64,000 bases of DNA. Origin: Symsagittifera roscoffensis (lineage: Eukaryota; Xenacoelomorpha; Acoela; Convolutidae). A program made the translations under genes and the position numbers. Of this stretch, positions 42,657 through 54,780 are shown piece after piece (within the stretch, counting starts at the first letter, position 1; each line of letters starts with the position of its first letter). The stretch is taken from contig NC_087069.1 in assembly GCF_963678635.1 (NCBI RefSeq), forward strand, positions 27,578,303 through 27,642,302, read 5' to 3'. The notes beneath the pieces were generated by a model that ran no database searches, was not told the origin of the DNA, and saw nothing but the letters and a program-made list of their open reading frames with translations.

Positions 42657-44700
42657 TCATGCTTTCCTTGCTTTGTCAAAAACATTTGAGAATAAATTTT
42701 TCCAGGTAAATTCTTGAGTATTTCGACTGCTTTTCAAAGCTAATTTAAACTTTTTGGCTGAATAATTGACGAAGTAAACAGAGAAAAGAATTTTTTTTTC
42801 AAGTTTTCTTTTATTCCATCCCTCACGTACTATGTAAATTACAAAGGTTGGCTTAACCGTCTCATATTGTTTCACTAATTTTGCTTTCCTCGATTTAAAA
42901 CTGAACTCAATAATCTGCCGATTAGAGTAATAACGTGAATGCTTTACGCGTGGCAATTTATCCCGCTCTACAAATAGTTCCAAAATGATTTGAGGCAAGC
43001 TAAGGGTCTTAAAATTTTTTCGATAGGACTCTATTTTTAACAATTAAAGTTTGATAGTATCAGCCTAAAATTAGTTGAAGGGCAATGTTTTGGTTTTTGC
43101 GCTGCTATAAGCAAATTTGGGGTGTTTTACGCTGATAAAACTTTGGATAAAAACATTGGAAAAATTACCATTATTCAGAGCAAAATTTTCGACTTAAAAA
43201 TGATATTTTTGTGTACGTGAAACTATTCAATGGATAAATCAGCTGGTAAGCTAAGCCATGCGGAAATTTTGTAAAAAGCCGCTTTTATTTGAATCTGTTT
43301 CAGTCTATATTGTTGGGTTATTGATATAGATTAGCATATTGTGAAACAACAAATTTGGGAAACGCTAAATTATATGGCGGAGTTTTTTATAATAGAAAGT
43401 AAAACAAGAAGCAAAAGCAAAACTTTTTTCATAAAACCAATATTCTAAGTTTTCTTTCCGGACACAACACAAAAAATAGCAAAACTTGAAAAATTAAATA
43501 AAATTGTGATTTATGTAAAAAAAATTAATCATATAGTTTTCAAATATGAAAAAGTATATAGCAAAGTTTTCTTACATTTTTCTGTGCGCTTGAAACTGTA
43601 CAAACTTGTAGGATACGCTTTTTTTCCAAAGATGAAAATTGTGTATTAAGCGTTTTAACTCAACCCAGTAGTGTTTGAGATTAATTACATTTTATAACCA
43701 AAATTTTTCGAACTGAATTTGGCAACAAATTGATTTTAGACGACAAAGCTAGCAATTTCAGGTTAAATAATTTCAATGAGCAAAAAAAAAATTGCCAACA
43801 TTTTGGCATTGTCAAAAAATGGTGATCTCAAGCGATAATTTTATTCTTCACACTGCTTTCACGTCTTGTTCTGACATTTTTGATTTTTGGTGACTTGTTC
43901 CAATTATAAATTGTGACTTTTTCTCTTCCTATTCGTATGTTCCAATTTGTCGGAACAAGCTGGAAATAACCCTCAAGGAGAGATGTTAGCAGCATAAGCT
44001 TTCTGAAGGTTAAGTTTATTGTTCTGTCAAAACGAGCAATTTTAAATTGATTAACTTTGTCCGGTTTTCTTGAACAAAAAGGTATTGCGAAGATTATGGC
44101 GTTAACTATAAAAACCAATGGTCTTCTAAGCTGAATCTTTAATCTTCCCTGTTCATTTTTGTTTAGGCAGTTGCTCTTGATTTTGTCAGAAAGAAAAGTG
44201 TTCCATAGTCTGCGCGGTGAGTTAATCCGTGTTAATGGGTGAAAATTTTTATTAATAGATTGTCTACCACATCTTTTCATCTATTTCCGTTGCTTGAGTT
44301 TTTCCAAACAATCTATTTCGATAGGTGTAAAATGTTTAGACTTAATAGATTCAATTTGTGAAAAATTAACTTTTTGCAACTTTTCATCGAAAATTTTTTG
44401 AAAGATTCCAAAAAGGTCATTAAAATTTTATTTATATGTTTGATGAGAACTCTATTAACTCCTCATGTTAATTCTTCAGAACTTGAAAAAAAAGTTTTTT
44501 TGTAAAATTTTATAGGTTTTGCTGGAATTTGATGCTTCAGCAAATGATATGTCTCGGTCAGGCATTTTGAGAGATTTGATTCAATTTTGAATTGTCATTT
44601 TTGGTGTCCCACTCTTTAACCTCAAGTTACTTAACCCCCAATATTTACAACCCCTACTTTATAACCCCGTAACAAGATAATCCCACACCATTTTAAACCC
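42657..44700. other. Stretch without a supported gene
   Basis: Two minus-strand frames are longer than expected by chance in such AT-rich sequence: 42657-43043 (128 codons) and 43828-44280 (150 codons, with a basic N-terminus and LRRPLVFIVNAIIFAIPFC, possibly a membrane segment). The first overlaps the dispersed repeat family of 30-31 kb (GCGTGGCAATTTATCCCGC). I recognise neither and cannot tell them from chance or decayed element sequence. Confidence 0.25.
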
Positions 44701-44714
44701 CCCTTTAAAAACAA

Positions 44715-45850
44715 TAATACCGATTTTTGGTCAAAACGATCGAAACATACCACTTTTTGGTCGAGATGGTCGAACCAAACCAAATTTCGAACGAGACGGT
44801 CGATCAATAGCACTTTTTAGTCGAGATGGTCAAAACAAACCGAGTTTTAGTCGAGACGGTCGAAAAACACCGATTTACAATCAAGACGACCTAAACAAAC
44901 GGATTATTGGCCGAGACGGTCAAATCACAATGAATAATGGTCGACACGGTCGGCACATACCGATTTTTGACCCAGAAGATAAAAAAAATCTCTTTTTGGT
45001 CGAGACTTACCAATTTTTGGTCAAAACGTCGAAAAAAATTGATAATTGGTCGAGACACTCAAAACAAATCAAATTTTGAACGAGACGGTCGAACAATACC
45101 AATTTTTGGTCGAGACGGTTGAAACAAACCAAGCTTTAATCGAGATAATTGTACTATACCGATTTTTGTTCAAGACGGTCGAAAAATACGGAAAATTGGC
45201 CGAGACGGTCGAATCATTTTGCATAAGGGCCAACACAGTTTAAACAAACAAATTTTTGGTCGACATGGTCGAATCATATCAATTTTTGGTCGAATTGGTC
45301 GAACATTACCGATTTTTGTTCAAAACGTTCGAAACATATGGAGTTTTGGCCGAGACAGTCGAATCGTATTGAATAAAGGTCGCCACGGTCAAAGCATGCC
45401 AAAATATTGGTCGAGATGGTCGTATCATATCGATTATTGAACGAAACGATCGAAGCATACCTATCTTTAGTCGAAACTGTCGAAACAAACCAATTTTAGG
45501 TCGAAAAATCTAAACATACCGAGTTTTGGTCGAGACGGTCGAACTCTTTCGATTTTTATTCGAGACGGCAGAAACTTTCAAAATAGTGGCCGAGACGATC
45601 GAATCATAATGAATAAGGATCGACACGGTCGAATCGCACCAATGCTGCTTGGTGCAAACAGTCAAAAAACCTATTTTTGTTCGAGACGGTCAAAACAAAC
45701 CGATTTACGGCCGAGACGGTCGAAACAAACCGATTTTTGGTCAAGACGCTGAAAAAACACCAATTTTCGGTTGATATGCTCTGAACATAACAATAAAGGG
45801 TCGAGACGGTTGAAACCAACCAAAATTACGCAGCCGACACGGCCAAACTG
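44715..45850. repeat. 30-bp minisatellite, about 37 copies
   Basis: Units of the form TTTTTGGTCGAGACGGTCGA plus AACAAACCGA repeat every 30 bp (for example starts at 44731, 44761, 44791 and 44821), with moderate divergence. As 30 is a multiple of three, frames stay open on both strands and give ten-residue repeats such as FDRLDQKSVC on the minus strand. The array decays at its right end into unique sequence. Confidence 0.9.
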
Positions 45851-48800
45851 AGTAGTCGATGTGAAAATGATGCAACCCAAAATTGCGCGCCGACATTTTC
45901 TGTGGAAAAAACTGGACAGAAAGACGCAAAAAATGTGAATCTACTAAATTTTAGTCGCAATAATAAAAATGAACGTCGCGGGAGTCCAGAGAGTTGCGAC
46001 AACCTGAACTTATGATACAAAAAAGTCTACAGATATCGCGACCCAGGAAAAATTGAACATAAACTCGCGCCGTGGCTTGCGATGCATCAAAATTAAGACT
46101 CAAAATGCGTAGTCTTGCCGAGATTTTTGTTCTGAAAATGCTCTACCTAAATTAGCGTGTTGGTTTGCAAAAACATGTCAGATTCAGATCCCCGCTTAAA
46201 TTGCATAACCGCCTCGAAATTTTGATAGTTCTGAATCTAAAAAAAAGACAACACGAGGCGGACAATTGCACTGGTTAGGCGTTCAATTTGGTATCTAAAG
46301 GTTCCTGGAATCCATACCCAGGTCTCCAAACATGTTTTAAAACGTAAGTGGACACCACTTAGAAAACTTCTGTGGATTCCGCGTACAAATACTTGTATAA
46401 AATTTGTCAGCAGATTTTTTGGCTTTTTTGCGGATTCAACCAGGAGCGAATACAGATAATTGCTCCGGAATCCGCAACTGTAAGCAGACTCCGCAAAACT
46501 TGTGAGTGGAATTCGCAAATGTATGCGATTCCGCAATTTAAAAAGGTTCCGCATTTTTGGTCGTTAGTGACCTAAATCAGTTGTTGCATATGATGAAATG
46601 AAAGCTAGAGCTGGTATTATTATCTAGCAATGCGGAGTAAAAAAGCAGGGTCTTTACCATCAGCGGAATTCACGAACAATTCAGAAACTGTTGGATAGAA
46701 GATGTTGGGCTGAAGTGGGGGGTTGAGGGGGGGGGATGCTGTGAGACCCCCATGTTTTATGATAGAGATCATAATATCATGTCATCCAGCTATGTATTTA
46801 CATTGAATAAAGAGTCTACAATGTATTAAGATGGGGAACACATTTAGTACTAATTGATGATTTGTTTAATGGTAGGAGAATGGTAATTAAATTGTGATTT
46901 TTTTTGGTTTTTTTTCTAGTTTTTTTCTGGAAAAACTGTCGGCGCGTGTTATCTAATTAGTAAATATCTTTGGTTCTTTAAGTGTCAATTGTGGAATGAA
47001 GGTCTTGCAATTAGTTTTTGGTTCATGGTATGTCATTGGTAAGAGTTTTTGGGCAAAAAATTAGTTAAAAAAAACCCAATCCGATTTGAAATAGTTTGAC
47101 TTACTAATTATTTTACTTGAAAGTTTTGTGTTAAAAACAGTTTTTTATATACCTAAAACTATGCTGAAATCTAACTGAAACGCAGCTGAAACTTCCGAAT
47201 GCTCGGAAAAATCGTCAAAAAATGAAAATTGTTACGAAAAAGTCATCAAATTAGACTCAGCATCTGTCCAAAACGTATCTTTCTTACGCTCTATAATTCT
47301 TTTGCAACTAATTTCCTGTCCCAGAGCATGTCTATGTTGTGATCAACATCAGTTCTTGAAAAAAAATGTGAAAATTTCCTACTGGGATTTTTGATTCGAT
47401 TCTAACTTGGATTTTTATTAAAGGCTAATCTAAATTCAATTGAAATTGTCAAAATTAAAATCTTCATATATATATTTCCAATTTAAATCGATCGGTTTGA
47501 TTTCTAAGTAATATTCTTTTTGCTGCTAGTTTACCATAAACAATTACTTCATCCAGTTTTTTTTTCACAATTATTATCCCAGCTTAAGAAACAGATTTGG
47601 AGGAATTTTACATGTCAAATTCCAGAAATTGTTTCTTTTTTTAAAAAAAAATGATAGATTTGTACACTTTTCTACTATTCTGAAATTGTTTTAGATATTC
47701 TTGTATTCTAGTCCTCATTGAGACTTTTTATTTCTCAAAACTTTTCTACAGCAGAGCTTTGTTGTAGTTTTTTTTTTTGACAATTGAAGTAAATATATAA
47801 TTTGTCCGCAGATTCTTGATCACTGCTTTATCCACATTCTTCCAACAGAAGTTAAGATGAAATTTATTCTCAAAACACAGCTTGGTGGTAGAGTTGTATC
47901 AATTAACAATTAATTTTTTTCTCCGAAGTATTTTTAAAAGAAATCTGCATAAAAACTCTAAGCTTTCCTCAATTCTACTCAAATCATGAAACGTTAGAAA
48001 CAAAACACCCGATAACATTTTTTGATGTTCCTCTTTTTCTTATTCATAAGCAAGTTATTCATAAGCTAACTTCAAGCACCATTACCTCAAAGTTCACATA
48101 TAATTTCAAAAAAAATTCACAAACTACTAAAATAAATTTCTATAATCCAAAGCGAAGCATCAAAAAACTCTTTTTTTTTAAAAAAAAACGCTGAACTAGA
48201 TACCTGTATAATTTTTTGCTTCCCTTTTTGTTTTTGAGGCGATTTGTAGTTATAAGTTAAATTAATCTGGAAATGCTTCAAAGTCTAGTAGAAACATCCA
48301 TTTTCTTCTTCCCCTCTTCAATTTCTGAATGTTTCTCTATAAGTATTGGAAAACAATACAAAAATTATGAATCTCATCAACCGTCAATTTTCTGCCTAAA
48401 AACACAAAACTCCATGAAATCACTAACTTGCAAAACACTAGGAACCTTATTTATTGATAGCTATGTAAAAAAACTAATAAGTCTACTTTTTCTAAAAATC
48501 AAGTACTTAAAAAAAAAAATTTTGCACTTTTGTTTCCACTTATTGGTTTATAACATCCACTTTTGTTTCAAATTTAGCACAGCAGATTCGCTGTAAGAGT
48601 GCTGTTATTTTAGTTATACTGTATATACAAGATTTTGGGATTGCCAGAAAGTAACTTTAGGTGAACATTTTTTCGCTTTAGCCTGAAATTCTGTATTTCA
48701 TTGGTTGTTTTTAATAATTTAACCCAGTTTCAGTTTTTATTGATTACATAAAATCAAGTCAATTTCTAGATAGGAGAAAAACATTACCGTTTCCAATAAC

Positions 48801-49450
48801 CTGATTTGTTCACCAGTTTTTTTTACTTTTATTGATAACTATCCTGTTGTAGAAGGCCGCGGGTATCACTGCCAAATTCCGTGCAACTGCTAAGTTGGAA
48901 GTAAAAAGTTTCCTTTTTTTATATCAATTTTTGCTCTATCTAATGATCATTAAATGAGCCGCAGTAGGTTACAGAAATTAAAAGTTAGATTTTCTTAGGA
49001 TTAAAAAACTGCCAACTGGGTTCAGGATATTCAAAGTTTTTTTGATTGTCCCGAGTTTCAGCGTTTTCTTCCTAAAAATCGCTAAAGCAACATTATGATT
49101 TTTTTTAGCTTAGTTTCTATGCTTGTTATGTTACCTTGGCAATTGTACACACTTGATTCTACTGAATGAAAACACGTTTGTCTAACCGTAAATCAATAGT
49201 GACAGATCTCAGACCTCATAAATTTTTAAATCAGTTCAGGTTTTAAGCTTGATTTTCCTTAGAACCACTTCCGATTCTTTTCAATGCTCCCCTCCTTGTA
49301 AAAGAGTGTTTCCAGTCACGACTGACATGCATTATGGTTTATAGCATTGTTTATTGGTAATAATAAATTGGCAATTATCCAAGATTAGCACCTTCAGTTA
49401 TGTTTGTTTTTTCTACATAAACAACTTTATGAGTTTCAAATATCATGTGA
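45851..49450. other. Stretch without a supported gene
   Basis: AT-rich non-coding sequence. At 46245-46340 there is a SINE-like head (GGCGGACAATTGCACTGG, then TTAGGCG and GGTTCCTGGAATCC), the third copy of that family. It is followed at 46375-46560 by repeated short ATTCCGCA/TCCGCAA boxes. From 46.8 to 49.4 kb I see only homopolymer-rich sequence. Confidence 0.35.
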
Positions 49451-50826
49451 CTGCTCAAAAAGTCCTCGACAGCCTCCAAACCTCTTTTATTAAATGCTTG
49501 TTTTGCTTCCTCGTCTCCAAGTTTGTTTTTTCTTCCAACAGCACCTTGAAGGACACTCCTCCTCTTCCCTTGTCTGGATGGCAGATTAAAGAAAGGCTTC
49601 TAAAAGGCCTTGCCATCGTTTTGACTGCTAGTTCAGGTTTTGATTGCATGTCAAACCGACTTGGTTGCACCGAGAATGGGCTCTGAGAGTTATAATATTG
49701 CAACTGCAACCCCTTGCTCAGCTCTCTCCGATCAGCATTTTTTTCAGCTTTTTCAGCATCCTCTGTTTCTCAGCAATTACTATTTCGATCCCAATCGCTT
49801 CGCGAGATTGTATTCTCTTTTGTAAACATTCAACTATTCCTTCATCCAATGCATTTTATCATTCAACTTACCAATCTCATCCTTACTTCTTTTTTTATTC
49901 CTTGATTTGTACAGTTTGTATTCCCAGTTTTTCGCTGCTTACGAGATTTTTTTTGGCATCCTTTATTTAAACATTGCAGTTCTTTGAAGGATATTGGAGG
50001 CCGGCTCAACTTTTTGGATGGCTGCAACTGTTCCACTGGAGCCACAGTGTGGTAAATGGGGTCAACACCAACTAACATTTGGACGTTCTTCCGTACCACA
50101 GTTTTAGTTTCGAATAATTTGGGCAAAAATTACACGAAATCTCCAACTACAAGCTACTGTGGGTTTCCTAAAACCATACGTTTGTTTATCTTCATCCCAC
50201 AGACTACACAGTGTTTTTCACATTTTTCTAACCCCACAGATAACACAGTGTTCTCATTCTTTTTCTAATGCCCTAGTTGCACTCAAAAGTATCTTAGATT
50301 GATTCATCCAAATATTCCAAGCTTATCTGACTAAGTTTCTGATTTTTAGTTTGATGCTCTTGATGTATCGTGCATTGCACGTTTATTTCCCTGGCCAACA
50401 AATTTTTCTTTTGCCTGCATAACTTTACTTTTGGTATTGTTCCTCCAATGCTTATTATAACTGTACTCCCCAATGGGCTTAATGGCTGGAATATTGTTTC
50501 CTTGTTTGCCCCGTCCTTCATCAAATCTACAAAGAAAAACATATGCAAAAATCAAATCTAAGGTTTTTCATAGAAGATAAACTGTCGGCATAATGATTGC
50601 AATTTCTCACCCTATTCCCCAATTCCGGAGCATCTGTGATTCTATTTCTGCAAACCAAGGAAACTAGTACCAGCTCTATGGTGAAAATTTGAATGCAAAT
50701 TGATCCAATTGATCATGAGAGCATTTCACGTTTTGTTCCAGGAAGACCTCCTGTTTTTTCTTTCTTCTATAATTCATTAGCTGTGGTAACTGGCTATCTC
50801 TCAAGTTCTTATCCATGAAAACACTT

Positions 50827-53051
50827 TCACCGGCTAAACCATTTGACGGTGAGCAAATAGTCAGCATATACATCTATGTGCATCAGTGTTTGGTCGCTTG
50901 GTTTGCTCAGATTCCTCGTTACCTCTTGGCCGCCGACATTGATTACTGACATGATTCTTGTCCCAATCCTTGTGATCCCGAAGGGTTTTCCAGTCTCCAT
51001 TTTCAGGGTGTCGCAGTTGCTCCTGACTTTCAGGTTGTCGCTTGGCTCGGGTTCTAATGCTGCCGCTGAAAGTGTCTCGTTTCTCTGCTGTCTTTCTGTT
51101 TCCTGCTTCAGCCCTCCTTCGATCTCTTTTGTCGCCTGTTTCACTTTGTTGATAGCCTCTGCTGCCGCTTTCTCATTGTTTATCTCCAGTCAACTTTTTG
51201 TCGTCCCCCGCATCTCTCGTTTTGGTCACTGACTTCACTGATTTAGTCGACAACTCACCACTTGTCAGATTTTTCTTCAGCAAGTCATTCTCAGCTTGTA
51301 TATTCCTAGTGTTTTTACACAGCCGCAAATGCTATTTTGTGTTTTGGGTGATTCTGATTCTTCACTGCTTCCCAAAACAGGAGGTTTTTCTGAATTGACC
51401 TTCTTGACTTCAGAAAAACATCTCGCGCCCATTTTGATAGTTAAGCCACTTTAGAACTCAAGTTCTTCGATCTGACTCATGCCCTCTTCATCTGGTGTCT
51501 ATCCCAAGCTTTTCATCCATTGAATGTAAAAGGTGCAATCCGCTACGTGATGATCTGCCAATCCACAATTCGCACATAGCTTTCGCTTTTCCAGGCCGTC
51601 TCTTGACTAGTACCACGTCGACCCTTGTTGTTGGCTTCCCCCTTGCAGTTTTCTACCTTCTGAAATTGAGTATTTTTTTTTGGTTTCATTAAGATGTACT
51701 CCCTAATCGTCTGTCTCATCTCTTCTGGGTTTGGTGCGTTATTCTTCGATAATGTTTAGTATGACGCCAACAATGTTCTTAGGTCGTCACTTTTCACCCC
51801 ATTGATGAATTTTGAAGCCATGCTAAATTTTTCGTGTATGTCGACTCCTCTGGATCGCTTCTCCTCTCAATCTCGCTATATCATCCACAAAATGATCGAT
51901 CGATTCGTCATCTCTGTCTCTTTTTTTAAAATCCCATCATAGCTTGGTGACCCTTCATTCCGGATCCGAAGCGATCTGAAAAATCCTGTCTACAGTGTCA
52001 CGTTTTTCCTTCTTGGCTACCACGAACTTTAGTGCTGTGCCCTCCAGGTTGATTAGTATCGCTATACAGGCTTGCCTTTCATCATTCAAATTGTCTTGCT
52101 CAAGATGTAGTCTCGCTACCTCAACCCAGGTATCTATGCAACCATCCGAATAGTCTTTGAACTCGTTTGGTTTCTTGAAGGTCTTTCTCGATTTGACTCC
52201 TCCTCTTTCACTCGATTCTGTTCTCCTCGTGGAAAATGCCTCAAATGTTTGTTTCTCATTTCCCAAGTGTTTGCCCACGTCATGGCATCCGGTGATACAC
52301 TCGCATGTGCGCCCAAATGCCATGGTGTCCTTGTTGAGGTCCACACTCCTCCTTTTTGTCGCCAATTTTGTCACCCTGATCCTATGCTGTTGTGGATCTG
52401 AGGCAATGTTACAGATTCTTGCTTCTTGCGTTGAGGTTCCACAAAGTCCACCCTTGTGCCTGCTTGCTTCTCCGACGTTTTCTCTTGACTAATAGAATTC
52501 GTCAAGAGCGCATCCAATTTTGACTGTATGACACATGAAGTATCCGCTTGGTCTCTGCTCATCGTGTCCATTCTCGTTTACGGTTTTATACCGCCTTTTC
52601 ATTTCGTCTATATCTCTTTTGATATTTTTCTTCAGATCCTTGTCAGTTGTTGTCAAATCGATCTGTTTATAGCTTCTCGCCAGTCGCTCTGGCTAATTTG
52701 AAGCAGTTGCCCAGGTTCTCATTTTTATTATGTCGAAAATCCTTCCTCATTTCCAAAGCTGCAAGTCTCTCCGTGTAGCTGTGTAGGATGTTCTCTAACT
52801 TTGAGAGTCGTCTTTTTTTGTGTACGGTGTGTTGCCAGTGATTTTGTTTTTATTGTCTATTGGCGAGAACTCAATCGTCTTTGTTCCTAGTTCTTCTACA
52901 TTCGGCTTTGAAGTCGATTTCGTTGTTTTTTTTCCACTCCATTTTTGCTCTTTACTGGCGTCTCGAGATCAACTTCCGTGACGAGCACACACTTTTGTCT
53001 AGTGAGCTTTCCTTCAGTCGTCTGCTCCTTGTGGACTCGGGTGTTGACCAT
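50827..53051 (-). pseudogene. Gag-like polyprotein of a third retroelement, decayed
   Basis: Minus-strand pieces in order: an N-terminus from 53051 (MVNTRVHKEQTTEGKLTRQK), a coiled segment (52571-52371), a conserved piece (52374-51955) reading KKPNEFKDYSDGCIDTWVEV and ACIAILINLEGTALKFVVAK, and a distal piece (51144-50827) reading MSVINVGGQEVTRNLSKPSD and MHIDVYADYLLTVKW. I recall this combination (PNEF-x-D-x-SDGCIDTW and GHEVTRNLSEPSD with MHIDVYADY) from gag-like proteins of retroelements in cnidarians and other aquatic invertebrates. Frames are broken many times. Decayed downstream sequence may extend to about 49.4 kb. Confidence 0.5.
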
Positions 53052-53389
53052 GTTAACTGAAATATTTTTTCTACTTAATCTCGGTTTTGCTGTTTACTTC
53101 TGTTGCTTTGACAGGCGATTTTGTTTTACCCTACTCAGCTGTTACCAGTAACGTCACTGTTCTCCTCATGGTCTTTATTTACAATTTCCTTACAATTCTG
53201 ATGTATTAATTTAAAAATGTAGATAAAGTGAAAGAAAATCTTTAATTCTCTTAGTAGTCCTATCTTCTCTTTTTAAAACAATTCCAGTCTAATATTTTTT
53301 CAACAGTTCGAATTGAAACCTAATTTTCCTAGTGTTCTATCCGTTTTCCAGGGAGCTTTTTTTGACCCTGAATTGATTTGTAGTCCCAG

Positions 53390-54780
53390 TACAAGGTGTC
53401 GAGATACTTAGTTTGCTATCCCAAGACTTCAGAAGTTGGATTACTTTTTTTACTGTCCTGGGACTTCAGGTGTTGGGATACCTAATTTACTAACCTAGGA
53501 CTTCAGGTGTTGAGATAGTTAGCTTACTATCCCAGGACTTCAGGTGTTGGGATACTTAATTTACTATCCCAGGACTTCAGGTGTTGGGATTCTTATTGTA
53601 CTGTCTAAACATTTCAGGTGTTGGGATACTTGATTTACTATCCCAGGACTCCAGGTGTTGTGATTCCTAAATTACTACCCCAGCACTTCAGGTGTTGGAT
53701 CATTTGATTTACTATCCCAGGACTTGAGGTGTTGGGTTATTTATATTACTATCCCAGGATCGAGGTGTGGATTCTTAATTTACTAACCCAGGACTCCAGG
53801 TGCTGAAATACTAAATTTACTATTCCAGGATTCAGGTGTTGGGCTACTTAATTTACTGTCTGAGGACTTTAAGTGTTGGAATACTTATTTAACTATCCAA
53901 AGACTTCAGATGTTGATAGACTTAATTTACTAACCCAGGACTTCAGGTGTTGGGATACCTAATTTACTCTCCCAGGACTTCAGGTGTTGGGATACTTAAC
54001 TTACTATCTCAGGACTTCAGATGTTGGGATACTTCATATACTGTACCAGGACTTCAGGTGTTGGGATACCTAATTTACTATCCCAGGACTCCAGGTGTTG
54101 GGATACTTAATTTTCTATCCCAGGACTTCAGGTGTTGGTATGCTTAATTTACTATCCCAGGACTTCAGGTGTTGGGATACTTAATTTACTTTACCAGGAC
54201 TTCAGATGTTGGGATACTTAATTTACTATACCAGGACTTCAGGTGTTGGTATGCTTAATTTACTATCCCAGGACTTCAGGTGTTGGGATACTTAATTTAC
54301 TTTACCAGGACTTCAGATGTTGGGATACTTAATTTACTATACCAGGACTTCAGGTGTTGGGATACTAATTTTACTATCCCAAGACTCAAGTTTTGGGACC
54401 CTTAATTTTTTATATCAGGGCTCAAGTGTTGTGACCCTTAAATCACTATCCCAGGACTCAAGTGTTGGGACCCTTAGTTTAATATCCCGGGAATCAAGTG
54501 TTGGGACCCTTGAATTACTATCCCATGACTCATGTGTCGGGACCCTTAATTCACTATCCCAGGACTCAAATTTTGGGCCCCTTAAATTATTATCCCAAGA
54601 CTACCTCAAGAACTCGTGCAAAAATCCCCGACTACCGGAACTCAAGTGTTGAATATTCAATCCACTATCCCAGTACCACCCTCAATTTTCGTGAAAAGTT
54701 CCCCCACTACCGGAACTCAAGTGTTAGGATACTCAATCCACTATCCCATAACCGCTTCATGAACTCGTTTGAATTGCCCC
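53390..54780. repeat. 37-bp minisatellite, about 35 copies
   Basis: Units of the form CCCAGGACTTCAGGTGTTGG plus GATACTTAATTTACTAT repeat every 36-37 bp. Copies near 53900-54360 are nearly identical, with a higher-order repeat of a few units at 54180-54340. Towards the right the unit changes gradually to CTCAAGTGTTGGGACCCTTA and then breaks up. Confidence 0.9.

Noticed and set aside
44937-45929. Repeat-peptide ORFs on both strands (such as FDRLDQKSVC repeats)
   Set aside because: They arise because the 30-bp minisatellite unit keeps every frame open; start codons and ends are arbitrary and both strands behave alike.
50876-51232. 118-codon hydrophobic plus-strand ORF that looks like a membrane protein
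   Set aside because: Antisense to the gag-like piece at 50827-51144, which carries recognisable motifs.
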